Shown here: positions 1 to 9,930 of the stretch, piece by piece
How the letters are laid out: each line of letters opens with the position of its first letter
Position numbering within the stretch: the first letter of the stretch is position 1
Source of the DNA: Paenibacillus sp. RC334
GTDB lineage: Bacteria; Bacillota; Bacilli; Paenibacillales; Paenibacillaceae
Length of the DNA stretch: 64,000 bases
Direction of reading: 5' to 3'
Assembly (NCBI RefSeq): GCF_030034735.1
Contig: NZ_CP125370.1
Span: 2,666,001 to 2,730,000 of the forward strand
Made by a program: the position numbers and the translations under genes
Notes under the pieces: model-generated
Told to the model about the DNA's origin: nothing
Database searches by the model: none
The model's input: only the letters and a program-made list of their open reading frames with translations

Positions 1-1326
1 TTCCGTCCGCCGCCGACCCTCAGCATGCAGGCACCAGTCGGGATGCTTGCGGTACAATTCACTATCAGGAGACACCATTTCCGGCTCTACCCACAAGCCA
101 AACTGTAAACCTTGTTCATTAACCCTTTTGGCTAGGTCGGCAAGACCGCCAGGCAGCTTACGGTGATCCTCAAACCAGTCTCCAAGCGAACTATCGTCGT
201 TGTCGCGTTTGCCAAACCAACCGTCATCCAGAACAAAGAGCTCAATACCGAGGGGCCCGGCTTCCTTAGCAATCGCTTCGATTTTATCGGCGTCGAAGTT
301 GAAATAAGTAGCTTCCCAATTGTTTACGAGAATAGGGCGCTCTTTGTCACGGTAAGCCCCCCGGCACAGACGAGTGCGGTAGAGACGATGATAGGTGCGC
401 GACATGCCTCCAAGACCTTCTTCGGAAAAGACCAGAACGGCTTCAGGGGTCTGGAATGACTGACCCGGTTCAAGTCGCCAGGAGAAGTCAAAGGGATTGA
501 TTCCGATACTTACACGGGTCTGGTTGAATTGCTCTACTTCTGCCTGTGCAACGAAGTTGCTGCTGTAGACCAGACTGAAGCCGTATACATCTCCGTGATC
601 TTCAGTTGCATCAGGACGAAGCAGTGCCAGAAAGGGATTCATCTGATGGCTGCTGGAGCCCCGACGGCTCTCTAACCGAATGGCACCGGGTCCGAGGTCG
701 CGGCGCTGGATATGTCTTTCCCGCACCCACGCTCCGGACAGGTAGAGAGCCTGGTAGTTGGAATCGGCGAAATCGACAGAGGCGCTCATTGCATGCTCAA
801 TATTCATGACAGCGCTTCCCTTATGCTCAAAAAGAGTAGACCGGGCAATAGCGCTGTGATTCGCAAATACGGTATAGAGCAGTGTAGTCTTAAGACCCGA
901 GTATTTGTCCTCAAGGGTTAGAAAGAGGGTTGCCGCTTCATCATCCGATTCGGTATAGACGGCAGGAAGTCCTTCGAGCTGTGGTTTACCCGCTACAATA
1001 CGGTAACCACTATATTTTAGCTCCGTAATCCGGGTTCCGTCCGCAAGTGCAGCCTGGTAAGCAGGCTGACGAAAGTCGCTTGTTCCATACTGAGGATATT
1101 CCTGGGGAAGCGTATCCAGGGAAATTGTACGATTGGAAGGAACAGGATTGGGAGAAAAGGAGCACCGCTCCCTAAGCTCCAGTATACTTGCCAGACTTTT
1201 GTCATGATGAAGTCGGGCTCCCCAATAAACATGTGCGGGATATCCTTCTACAAGCTGGATAATATAGCTGCAATCCTTGGACTGCAGATGGAACAAACCA
1301 AGCGTCTCGTCTACATGAATGTTCAT
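1..1326 (-). CDS. Alpha-galactosidase, GH36 (partial, runs off window start)
   Basis: Hydrolyses terminal alpha-1,6-galactose from melibiose/raffinose-type sugars, expected in the cytoplasm since no signal peptide is seen. The frame is open from the ATG at 1326 (after an AAGGAG-like site) to base 1, 442 codons of a family usually about 730 long. It holds the GH36 beta-sandwich N-terminal part, then the start of the TIM barrel with LFVLDDGWFGKRDND and GLWVEPEMVSPDSELY. The catalytic aspartates lie beyond the window edge. It sits 86 bases downstream of a LacI-type regulator on the same strand and probably shares its transcript. The adjacent sugar ABC importer suggests imported alpha-galactosides as substrate (inference). 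Confidence 0.9.
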   Translation of the reverse strand, partial: MNIHVDETLGLFHLQSKDCSYIIQLVEGYPAHVYWGARLHHDKSLASILELRERCSFSPNPVPSNRTISLDTLPQEYPQYGTSDFRQPAYQAALADGTRITELKYSGYRIVAGKPQLEGLPAVYTESDDEAATLFLTLEDKYSGLKTTLLYTVFANHSAIARSTLFEHKGSAVMNIEHAMSASVDFADSNYQALYLSGAWVRERHIQRRDLGPGAIRLESRRGSSSHQMNPFLALLRPDATEDHGDVYGFSLVYSSNFVAQAEVEQFNQTRVSIGINPFDFSWRLEPGQSFQTPEAVLVFSEEGLGGMSRTYHRLYRTRLCRGAYRDKERPILVNNWEATYFNFDADKIEAIAKEAGPLGIELFVLDDGWFGKRDNDDSSLGDWFEDHRKLPGGLADLAKRVNEQGLQFGLWVEPEMVSPDSELYRKHPDWCLHAEGRRRTE

Positions 1327-1412
1327 GGTATTCACTCCTTGAGGGTTCATCATATTAATTTGTTTTCACGTAAGGATTTTATCAAAAACATTGAGAATTT
1401 CACTTGCTGATT

Positions 1413-2414
<1,002 letters not shown>

Positions 2415-2434
2415 TTAGTTAATAATTTTACTAA
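2415..2434. promoter_or_regulatory. Candidate LacI-type operator
   Basis: TTAGTTAATAATTTTACTAA is an imperfect inverted repeat directly upstream of the regulator's ribosome binding site, between the regulator and the divergent histidine kinase. Its position fits autoregulation, and possibly control of the divergent operon; the assignment is inferred. Confidence 0.4.
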
Positions 2435-2565
2435 AAATCAACTTCATCCTAACACATCCCCTTTATACTTTCAAGATGGCTGTTGAATTTACTTTTAATC
2501 TACTACTGTGCAGATTAGTTGTGTTAACATGATGAATATTCTCTTGATGACGGAGGGGTTTCAAA

Positions 2566-4359
2566 TTGAATATTCTGTCACTAGCTCGAAAATGGTTTGG
2601 TCGGCTTCGATTCAAAAGCAAGGTTATTACGGTATTTCTTCCGCTAATCATTGTTTCTCTCCTCATTCTTGGACTGTTATCTAACCAACTCTTCAGTCGT
2701 TCTTTGATAGACCGAACCACCAGCAACGTGGTGGACGAGTCTCAGCTTATCCTGTCTCGGACCGATTACATATTCAGCAGTGTGGAAACGGCGGCCAATA
2801 TTATGGTTACGAATATTAACCGGATGTATGATTCATACGGTGCCAAACCTGATACTGCCATGGAGCGTATTCAGTTTGGAAACCTGATGCAGAGCCGCCT
2901 ATCCATTGACTTGTCAATCTTTCGTGAGGTGGATGCCGCTGTATTCATTGATAATAAAGGGACAATTTTCGCCTCTTACACCCAGAGTGGGGATGAGAGC
3001 AAAGCTTATAGCATGATTAAGCAGGTAAGGGAATCCAAAAGTTATGGACAGGCACTCTGGTTTGATATGGAGAGGAGAGATTTCCTAACACCAGATCCGA
3101 ACCTCCCGGTTTTGACGCTGGGGAAGACGGTCATTAATATAGACACCGGCGAACCGTATGGAACGCTTTTTCTGCTAGTGAAGGAAGAAGGTCTGTCCGC
3201 TTTTTTTCGTTCCAGTGATCCGGATGTGCCCAAATCCTATTATTTTTTGAATAACGGAACTCGCGTGGTCGTGGCAAAAGACAATGAGAGGCTGATGAAT
3301 CCGGTGAATCCACATCTGGCTGAGGCCATTCAACGTTGCACGCCTGATATGTCCCAAGAAACGTGCTCTTTTGAGGATGAGGGCAATCTGGTAACGGTCA
3401 TTGATTATGACCGGATGGATTGGAAGCTGGTCAATATTGTATCTCTCAGCCTGCTTACGGCTGATGTCCGGCAAAATGTTAGGCTGTCGCTTTTAATCGG
3501 CGTATTATGCCTTGTTTTTTCCTGGCTGGGCGCCAGCTTTCTGTCCAGAATGGTTGTTAGTCCTCTCGAACAACTGACTAAGGCAATGCGAAAAGTAGTA
3601 ACCGGTGATTTGCAACCGGTTGCGACAGTCCGCACTGAGGATGAAATCGGTACCATTGCTGAAGCGTTTAACTTTATGGTAAGACGGGTCCGGGAGCTAC
3701 TGGATGAGGTGAGGCAGGAACAGAACCGTAAGCGTGAATATGAGCTTGCACTGATGAGCGCCCAAATTAAACCGCATTTTCTGTACAACACTTTGGATAC
3801 CATTTACGCGCTCAATGAGTTGGACCGTAATGATGAGGCTAGAGATACTACAAAGGCGCTGGCAGATTTTTATCGTATGGTGCTGAATAAGGGACGGGAG
3901 CTCATTATTCTAGAGAAGGAAGCTCAGATTACTGATGATTACCTGACGATTCTGCAAATCCGTTATCCCGATGTGTTTCGCTATGAGGTGGATATTCCAC
4001 CAGAACTTGCGGGTACACCGATTCCGAAGCTCTCGCTCCAGCCGCTTGTCGAGAATTCGATTTACCATGGTCTTAAGAAGAAAGAAACCAAAGGTTTTAT
4101 CCGCATTTATGCCTTTAAACAGGGCGATAAGGTGGTCGTTCGAGTGGAGGATAACGGTGTGGGGATGGACGAAATCCAGGTTCAGACCATTATGTCCAGA
4201 CATTTACCGGAAGAAGGAATACGGTCAATTGGCACCTACAGCGTTCAGCAGCGACTGAGTCTGTACTTCGGTGAGGAGTATGGGATATCGGTGCAGAGTG
4301 TTCCCGGAGAAGGAACCATTGTTGACCTTTCGCTGCCCACGCTGCCAAAAGGGGAGTGA
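2566..4359 (+). CDS. YesM-type sensor histidine kinase
   Basis: Membrane sensor kinase of the YesM/LytS (HPK7) type, commonly controlling carbohydrate import. 597 aa: a membrane segment near 20-40, an extracellular sensor domain to about 300, a second membrane segment near 305-325, HAMP to about 380, the His-kinase box with His404 in QIKPHFLYNTLD, then an ATPase domain (VEDNGVGMDE, followed by a G-box variant ending SVQQRLSLYFG). The TTG start has GGAGGGG eight bases upstream. It overlaps the downstream regulator by four bases (GTGA), so the two are translationally coupled. Divergent from the LacI gene. Confidence 0.9.
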   Translation: MNILSLARKWFGRLRFKSKVITVFLPLIIVSLLILGLLSNQLFSRSLIDRTTSNVVDESQLILSRTDYIFSSVETAANIMVTNINRMYDSYGAKPDTAMERIQFGNLMQSRLSIDLSIFREVDAAVFIDNKGTIFASYTQSGDESKAYSMIKQVRESKSYGQALWFDMERRDFLTPDPNLPVLTLGKTVINIDTGEPYGTLFLLVKEEGLSAFFRSSDPDVPKSYYFLNNGTRVVVAKDNERLMNPVNPHLAEAIQRCTPDMSQETCSFEDEGNLVTVIDYDRMDWKLVNIVSLSLLTADVRQNVRLSLLIGVLCLVFSWLGASFLSRMVVSPLEQLTKAMRKVVTGDLQPVATVRTEDEIGTIAEAFNFMVRRVRELLDEVRQEQNRKREYELALMSAQIKPHFLYNTLDTIYALNELDRNDEARDTTKALADFYRMVLNKGRELIILEKEAQITDDYLTILQIRYPDVFRYEVDIPPELAGTPIPKLSLQPLVENSIYHGLKKKETKGFIRIYAFKQGDKVVVRVEDNGVGMDEIQVQTIMSRHLPEEGIRSIGTYSVQQRLSLYFGEEYGISVQSVPGEGTIVDLSLPTLPKGE

Positions 4360-4367
4360 GCACAAAG

Positions 4368-5621
4368 ATGTATAAAGTGATGATTGTCGATGATGAGCCG
4401 CTGTTCCGGGACTTTCTGCGAATTAAGATAGACTGGAAAAGTCACGGATTTCGGGTTTGCTGTGAGGCAAGGAATGGGCGGGAAGCGCTTCAGGAAGCCG
4501 AGCGGCACCAGCCTCATCTCGCCCTCGTTGATATCAATATGCCCTTCATTGACGGAATAGAGTTAGCCGAGAGGTTGAAAGTCAAGTTCGAACGCATCGT
4601 TATTGTATTCATTTCCGGACATAACGAATTTGAATATCTACAGAAGGCGGTTCGAACCGGAGTGCAGGATTATTTGCTGAAGCCGTTCAATGCAGAAGAA
4701 ATGATCTTGATGCTGGATCGTATCAAGCCGAAATTACCGGAGCTTCCGCGGGAAAGCGAAACCGGAGAGTGGAGGGATCATAGTGGTGAAGCGTTGCATA
4801 GTAGAGCATGTATGCCTGATTTGGGCCACCTGCGCGATGCGGTCGTGCTTGACCTCCGTATGAAAGACAGTGAAACGTTAGAGGAGGTCCGCAAGGCAAT
4901 CCGTCAGCTAAGCGTATGCAAGTGGGGAGATGAGTACGCCGATGCCATGCTTATGGGGATTGTATCTCTTGCACTTTCCTTTGCAAGTGAACGCGGCATT
5001 TCTTATGATCGATTATGGGAGAACGGAGGAGACAAATCTCCTTACGACCGACTGCGGGAGTTAGATTCCTAGGAGGCTGCTGAAGGGTGGATGCTCACCC
5101 TCTACCGCAGGCTGATCCAGTTGATGGAGGATATGCGCCCTACGAAGGCTTCCAATCTCTTTGCTGCGGCGATCGCCTATATCGAGGAACATTATGCAGG
5201 CACAGAACTGTCCGCTGAGCAGGTTTCGGGCGGGGTATTCGTCGATCCCAGCTATTTGCGGCGCATCTTCCGCAAAGAGTCCGGCTTCTCCATAGTGGAT
5301 CATATTACACACATCCGGATGAAGAAGGCCAAGGAACTCTTGCTGAACGGAAATCGGAAGCTGTCGGAAATCGCTGAAAGTGTCGGATACAGCGACCCCA
5401 ATTATTTCAGCAAGTGCTTCAAAAAACGCTTTGGCATGACGCCGACTGAATATGAGCAACTCAAAAAAGGTAGCTGCCCTGCGAGGCAGGACAATCCAAT
5501 TTACAGACAAGCGGTTCTCCTTATGGGAGGGCCGCTCGCTCTTTTGTCCCGTTTTTTACTGATAAGGCCCGTTTTATTCCTTAAAGAAGAGAAGAGGCAG
5601 GAGTATACTTTAGCCATGTAA
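4368..5621 (+). pseudogene. YesN-type response regulator (AraC output), split by in-frame amber codon
   Basis: Partner of the YesM kinase. The receiver domain (VMIVDDEPLF, phospho-acceptor in LALVDINMPFIDG, DYLLKPF) runs to 5069, where a TAG stop at 5070-5072 interrupts the frame. The same frame stays open afterwards and encodes the paired AraC helix-turn-helix motifs (LSAEQVSGGVFVDPSYLRRIF; SEIAESVGYSDPNYFSKCFKKRF). No frameshift is needed: one base change would restore a 417-aa protein. An internal ATG at 5091 could start a separate DNA-binding half. About 50 residues beyond the AraC domain match nothing I recognise. A GTG at 4356 is an alternative start. The nonsense mutation could be real or a sequence error. 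Confidence 0.82.
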
Positions 5622-5622
5622 A

Positions 5623-5636
5623 TGAAAGCGCAATCA
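5623..5636. promoter_or_regulatory. cre-like site (CcpA)
   Basis: TGAAAGCGCAATCA matches 13 of 14 positions of the cre consensus TGWAANCGNTNWCA. It lies 31 bases upstream of the sugar-binding lipoprotein start, where CcpA would repress the importer in rich carbon. Confidence 0.55.
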
Positions 5637-5666
5637 ACAAGAAACACATGAGGGGGATATAAACAA

Positions 5667-6968
5667 ATGAAAAAAACTTACAAACGTTGGAGTGCAGCAT
5701 TGCTAGTGCTTACCATGTCCGTTGGATTGGCCGCTTGTGGCGGGGATAACTCAAGCTCCTCTGAGACGAAGGCGGGAGACGGAACGATCAAATTGAAGGT
5801 ATATGCGCAGCATTTCGACGCCGATACCACCAAGCCGTTCGATTATGCAGTGGAAGAGCTCAAAAAGGAAATGCCAAACGTCGAGATTGAACTGGATTCT
5901 GCTGTTCAGGATGGATACCAGAAGCTGAAGACTTATGCGGCGACGGGAAACATGCCGGATATCTATTTCACGGATTGGCCGACCCTGCAAACTTTGGCGA
6001 AATCGAAAAATGTCGAGGTGCTGGACAAATATGACACAACGGCCCGATTCAAGGAGAATCTTAACCCGGGTGTTGAATCGCGTTTAGTAGCTCCAGACAA
6101 TCATGTGTATGCTTATCCGGATACCGGTATTGAATTCCAGCTTCTCTATTACAATAAGTCGATTTTCGAGAAGGTCGGAATCAAAACGCCAATTAAGACG
6201 ATAGAGCAGATGGCCGAAGCATCGAAAAAGTTGGAAGCTGCTGGTTATGTGCCCATGTCGATCTTTGCCAAGGAGAAGTGGATTACGACCGCTTTTTATA
6301 ATGGGTTGGTCACAAGAGAGCAGCCACAAGGATTCGGAGCACTTGATCAGGAAGGTGTAAAAGCCTTGCCGGAAGCGTACGTAACAGCGGCACAACAGAT
6401 GAAGCAATTGCAGGAAGCCGGATTGTTCGACGCGAACGCCACGAATACCAATTATGACCAGGCATCGTCCCTGTTCTATCAGGGCAAAGCTGCCATGTTC
6501 GTGAACGGACAATGGGAAATTTACAGCTCACAGGAAAAGCTGGGCGACCAGGTTGACTGGATGTATTGGCCTGCAAAGGATGAAGAAACCTACGAGAAGT
6601 CCAAATACTTCATCGATGGCGCGGGGGCGCCGCAGGGTTATGCAGTATCGCCGAGTAGCAAGAGTAAGGAAACGGCCGTAAAGGTAGCAGCATTCCTTGC
6701 AACAAAATCAGCCGAGTACAGATATACCCAACTCGGAAGTCCCATCATTTCGCCTAAGGTCGATAAGCAAATCGCCTCCAATGTTCCAGCAATGATGCAG
6801 CGGGTCGCCAAAGAGTTGCTGCCAAACGCCCAGAAATATGCTCAGCTTCTGAGTAATACTAAAATTCAGAACGTAATCAATGACAATACCCAGAATCTGT
6901 TAGTGAACGACTTCTCGGCAGAGGATTTTGTGAACAATTTGAACAGTACATTGGAGAAAGAAAACTGA
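5667..6968 (+). CDS. Sugar ABC transporter substrate-binding lipoprotein
   Basis: Extracytoplasmic sugar-binding protein anchored as a lipoprotein. 433 aa with a lipoprotein signal ending LAAC (Cys24) and a typical family-1 solute-binding fold (GNMPDIYFTDWPTLQTLAK early; FYQGKAAMFVNGQWEIYSS in the second lobe). Ribosome site GAGGGGGAT precedes the ATG. It follows the two-component genes and precedes two permeases, forming the standard binding protein/permease/permease set. No ATPase gene is present, so a shared MsmX-type ATPase elsewhere is expected. The substrate is inferred to be an alpha-galactoside from the neighbouring GH36 gene. Confidence 0.9.
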   Translation: MKKTYKRWSAALLVLTMSVGLAACGGDNSSSSETKAGDGTIKLKVYAQHFDADTTKPFDYAVEELKKEMPNVEIELDSAVQDGYQKLKTYAATGNMPDIYFTDWPTLQTLAKSKNVEVLDKYDTTARFKENLNPGVESRLVAPDNHVYAYPDTGIEFQLLYYNKSIFEKVGIKTPIKTIEQMAEASKKLEAAGYVPMSIFAKEKWITTAFYNGLVTREQPQGFGALDQEGVKALPEAYVTAAQQMKQLQEAGLFDANATNTNYDQASSLFYQGKAAMFVNGQWEIYSSQEKLGDQVDWMYWPAKDEETYEKSKYFIDGAGAPQGYAVSPSSKSKETAVKVAAFLATKSAEYRYTQLGSPIISPKVDKQIASNVPAMMQRVAKELLPNAQKYAQLLSNTKIQNVINDNTQNLLVNDFSAEDFVNNLNSTLEKEN

Positions 6969-7060
6969 GGAGAAAGAAAACTGATAATCCAGGGACAAGC
7001 AACCCTTGGCGGCATAAGTCGCTAGGGGGCTGTTCCGAAGATAAGGGGTGGAAGCAAGAC

Positions 7061-7939
7061 ATGAATAAATATTTGGGGAACAAACCGGCGCTGGCACTGT
7101 TTCTGCTCCCTGCTTTGATCCTGTACAGTGTGATCCTGATTTATCCGGTTCTGCAGACCGTTCTTCGTAGCTTTTATGATTGGGATGGCCTTAGTACGCC
7201 GACCTTTTCGGGATTGAGTAATTACCGGGAGCTGTTCTCCGATCCTCTACTTGCCAATTCGCTTAAGAACGGATTGATCTTTGCAATTGTGCTGGCGGTC
7301 TTTCAGATCGGATTGGGAACTCTATTGGCGCTGATCTGTGCGGACCCGCGTACGCGCGGGCGGAAAATACTGAAAACGGCTTATTTTATCCCGGTGGTTC
7401 TATCTGTAACCGTGGTATGCCAGCTGTGGATCGCAATCTACGACCCGACCCACGGTCTGATCAACCGGCTGTTCGATCTCTTGAATATCCCATATCAGCA
7501 AAATTGGCTGAGCTCTCCGACAACATCGATCATTGCCATCGCCTTCGTTAACGCCTGGCAGTTTATGGGGTATCAATTCTCCCTGCTATATGCAGGGGTA
7601 AAATCAGTACCCGAGGACTACTTTGAAGCCGCGACGATTGACGGTTGCAGCAAATGGAGGGCGCACCTGCATGTCACGCTTCCTTTAATGAGGGAAACGT
7701 ACAAATTCTGCTTCATTATTGCGATTACCTCCGGAATAGGTGCCTTTGTGCAAATGCTAATTATGACAAACGGAGGACCTGGTACTACAAACTATACATT
7801 GACATTCATGATTTACCGCTATGCCTTTATGGAGAGCAATTATGGCTATGCATGTGCTGTATCCGTGTTGCTTGTGCTGATCTCGCTGCTGGCAACTGTA
7901 GTTATCAATAAGGTGTTCAACCGCGGACAAACCGCCTGA
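7061..7939 (+). CDS. Sugar ABC transporter permease (MalF/MsmF-type)
   Basis: Inner-membrane permease, 292 aa, six predicted membrane segments starting with LALFLLPALILYSVILIYPV. The EAA loop that contacts the ATPase is visible (EDYFEAATIDGCSKWRAHLHVTLPLM). It lies 92 bases after the binding protein and 28 bases before the second permease, so it belongs to the same operon. It is full length. Confidence 0.92.
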   Translation: MNKYLGNKPALALFLLPALILYSVILIYPVLQTVLRSFYDWDGLSTPTFSGLSNYRELFSDPLLANSLKNGLIFAIVLAVFQIGLGTLLALICADPRTRGRKILKTAYFIPVVLSVTVVCQLWIAIYDPTHGLINRLFDLLNIPYQQNWLSSPTTSIIAIAFVNAWQFMGYQFSLLYAGVKSVPEDYFEAATIDGCSKWRAHLHVTLPLMRETYKFCFIIAITSGIGAFVQMLIMTNGGPGTTNYTLTFMIYRYAFMESNYGYACAVSVLLVLISLLATVVINKVFNRGQTA

Positions 7940-7967
7940 TAAGGCGTGTATTGAAAAGGAGAACGAA

Positions 7968-8765
7968 ATGAGTAAAACCGCTTTGGGCAAGTTCAGACAA
8001 GCTGTCCTGCAGATACCGCTGTGGCTGTATCTGATTGTTTCCGTCTATCCGTTGTTCTGGATGGTTTCCTACTCGTTGAAGAACAATGATGAGATTTTCG
8101 TCACCAACCCATTCGGACTACCAATGCATTTTCGTTACGAAAATTATATCAATGCCTGGACGCAATTTAATGTTCCCCGTTACTTTCTGAACAGTCTTGT
8201 CGTATCGATGATCTCGACTCTGTTCATCCTTTTGCTGGCTCTGATGTTTGCCTTTGCAGTTGCTCGCATGAGGTGGAGGTTTCGTTCTGCCGTACGGACT
8301 TATATGATCATAGGAATGTTTATGCCGCTGCAGGTTATCATGATACCACTGGCCATTCTGGTTCGCGATTTTCACCTTACGAATACGTATGGAGCTCTTA
8401 TTCTTCCCTATATCGCAATTGGACTTCCTTTCTCGTCAATGGTTTTCTTTGGTTTTCTTGTAGGAATCCCTAAGGAGATCGAAGAGGCGGCATGCATAGA
8501 TGGAGCTAGTATTTATAGCCTGTTCCTGAAGATCATTTTGCCGCTTGCCTTGCCTGCAATTGCGACTGTAGCCATTTTTCAGTTCTTGAACAACTGGAAT
8601 GAGTTCACTTTGGCCTATATTCTGATTTCTGATGAGAACATGAAGACCTTGCCGCTAGGCTTGCTTTTCTTCCAGGGCTCCTACAGCACGGATTGGGGGG
8701 GCCATGGGGGCTGTTATGACTATAGCTTCCCTGCCGATGGTACTTGTCTATCTATTCTTGAGTGA
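7968..8765 (+). CDS. Sugar ABC transporter permease (MalG/MsmG-type), C-terminus frameshifted
   Basis: Second permease of the importer, with membrane segments from IPLWLYLIVSVYPLFWMVSYSL and the EAA loop (EEAACIDGASIYSLFLKIILPLALPAI). After STDWG a run of seven G at 8695-8701 shifts the frame. With six G the protein would continue AMGAVMTIASLPMVLVYLFL and end at 8811, the usual ending of this family (about 280 aa). As written, the last membrane segment is lost and 15 unrelated residues are added. A sequencing error in the G run is as likely as a real mutation. Confidence 0.88.
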   Translation: MSKTALGKFRQAVLQIPLWLYLIVSVYPLFWMVSYSLKNNDEIFVTNPFGLPMHFRYENYINAWTQFNVPRYFLNSLVVSMISTLFILLLALMFAFAVARMRWRFRSAVRTYMIIGMFMPLQVIMIPLAILVRDFHLTNTYGALILPYIAIGLPFSSMVFFGFLVGIPKEIEEAACIDGASIYSLFLKIILPLALPAIATVAIFQFLNNWNEFTLAYILISDENMKTLPLGLLFFQGSYSTDWGGHGGCYDYSFPADGTCLSILE

Positions 8766-8811
8766 ACAAGTGGAGCGGGCGATGACAGTAGGTTCCGCTG
8801 TGAAAGGATAA

Positions 8812-9211
8812 AAGGAATTTGTGCGCAGACTGCCTGGGCTTGAGGATCAGAAAAAGATTATGATGAAAATGTACATGTGATCGTGGGCGATCAATAAAAA
8901 CTTATATCATTAGCGGAAAAGGACAAGAATTGTATTCATAGCCCATTAGAAGGATTAACTAAAAAAAGAATCATGGATGTGCTAAAGACCAAACACTTGT
9001 TGTTTGGTCTTTAGCACACCCACCAATGAGCGGACCTAAGCGGAAGCGGATCCGGCCCATACTGCGCAAGCAAAGACGCCGTTCGTATGCTGACCAAGGC
9101 GCGGAAGGTCGATTCCCCGGATAGACATACTGATTGGTCAACATTTAGCCTTCAATATGTTTTTTGGCGGCTTATTTTTGCATACTCGGATCATTGTATA
9201 TCCGAAATGGA
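8812..9211. other. Gene-free stretch between permease and bioY
   Basis: Apart from the long hairpin at 8978-9018, I see no coding frame with recognisable similarity here. The segment 9020-9200 is comparatively GC-rich, with short open frames but no convincing start or family motif. Confidence 0.5.
8978..9018. terminator. Long perfect hairpin
   Basis: An 18-bp perfect stem (arms 8978-8995 and 9001-9018, beginning TGTGCTAAAGACC) with a 5-base loop. There is no T run directly after it on the plus strand; on the minus strand a seven-T run lies about ten bases beyond the stem. It sits between two convergent operons (sugar importer and bioY) and probably ends one or both, but the stem is unusually long and perfect for a plain terminator. 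Confidence 0.55.
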
Positions 9212-9817
9212 TCAGGTTGAAAGCCTTAGGAATCCGCTTGTACAACCGACGAATTCGTGTGGCCTGTCAGTCGTTGTGGGAGGGAAAACCGTTCGCACTG
9301 GTGCAATGATAATAGCAGCGAACAAGACTTTGACCAGATCCCCGATAATATAAGGATAGAAACCCTGAATCATGGCTTCGGAGAACGACATTTTATAGGC
9401 AAAGGCAAGCCAGGGCACACCTGAAACATAGATCAGCATTGAACCGAACAGCTCAAATACGATAAATGCCAGGAAGTAACCGAAGAAGCTTTTCAGTTTG
9501 ATTCGAGCGAGTAGCCATCCAATCAGGAGAGCGGATATAGGCCACATCATGACGTATCCTCCTGTAGGACCCAGAAGAACGGCCAGCCCTCCGGTTCCAT
9601 GCAGAAGAGGGAAGCCAAGTGCAGTCAAAATAACGACCAGAGCAATGCTTAGAAAACCGTACAATGGGCCCAGCAATCCTCCAGCCAGCATCACGGCAAG
9701 AGTCTGCAATGTAATCGGGACAGGTGAGAAACCGATCGGAATGCTTATGTAACCGAAAAGGACAAGTATGGCTGCCATGAGTGCGCTAAATACAATACCT
9801 CGCAAAGATAATTTCAT
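9212..9817 (-). CDS. bioY: BioY biotin ECF substrate-binding membrane protein
   Basis: S-component that binds biotin in the membrane. 201 aa with six membrane segments; BioY signatures include GFSPVPITLQTLAVMLAGGLLGPLYG and GPTGGYVMMWPISALLIG. The last 25 residues (after IIIAPVRTV) do not look like a usual BioY end, so the C-terminus may be frame-altered. It diverges from an ECF ATPase/transmembrane module, with a BirA operator between them, so BioY probably works with that dedicated module. Confidence 0.92.
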   Translation of the reverse strand: MKLSLRGIVFSALMAAILVLFGYISIPIGFSPVPITLQTLAVMLAGGLLGPLYGFLSIALVVILTALGFPLLHGTGGLAVLLGPTGGYVMMWPISALLIGWLLARIKLKSFFGYFLAFIVFELFGSMLIYVSGVPWLAFAYKMSFSEAMIQGFYPYIIGDLVKVLFAAIIIAPVRTVFPPTTTDRPHEFVGCTSGFLRLST

Positions 9818-9850
9818 GTTTGAACATTCCTTTCGATTTTGGTAGTCTTA

Positions 9851-9883
9851 TTGTTAACCAAATAAATATAATTAGGTTAACGA
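9851..9883. promoter_or_regulatory. BirA (biotin repressor) operator
   Basis: TTGTTAACC, a 15-base spacer, then GGTTAACGA: the two half-sites of the Gram-positive BirA operator (consensus TTGTTAACC...GGTTAACAA). It lies in the short divergent region between bioY and the ECF genes, with a TATAAT inside the spacer at 9867-9872. Binding of biotinoyl-AMP-loaded BirA would block transcription in both directions. Confidence 0.85.
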
Positions 9884-9930
9884 TTTGGATCGTACCACAA
9901 ATGAATCAAAAGGGAAAGGACCCATTTGCG

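Noticed and set aside
163..921. Several plus-strand frames at the window start
   Set aside because: They lie inside the minus-strand GH36 alpha-galactosidase, whose motifs are unmistakable.
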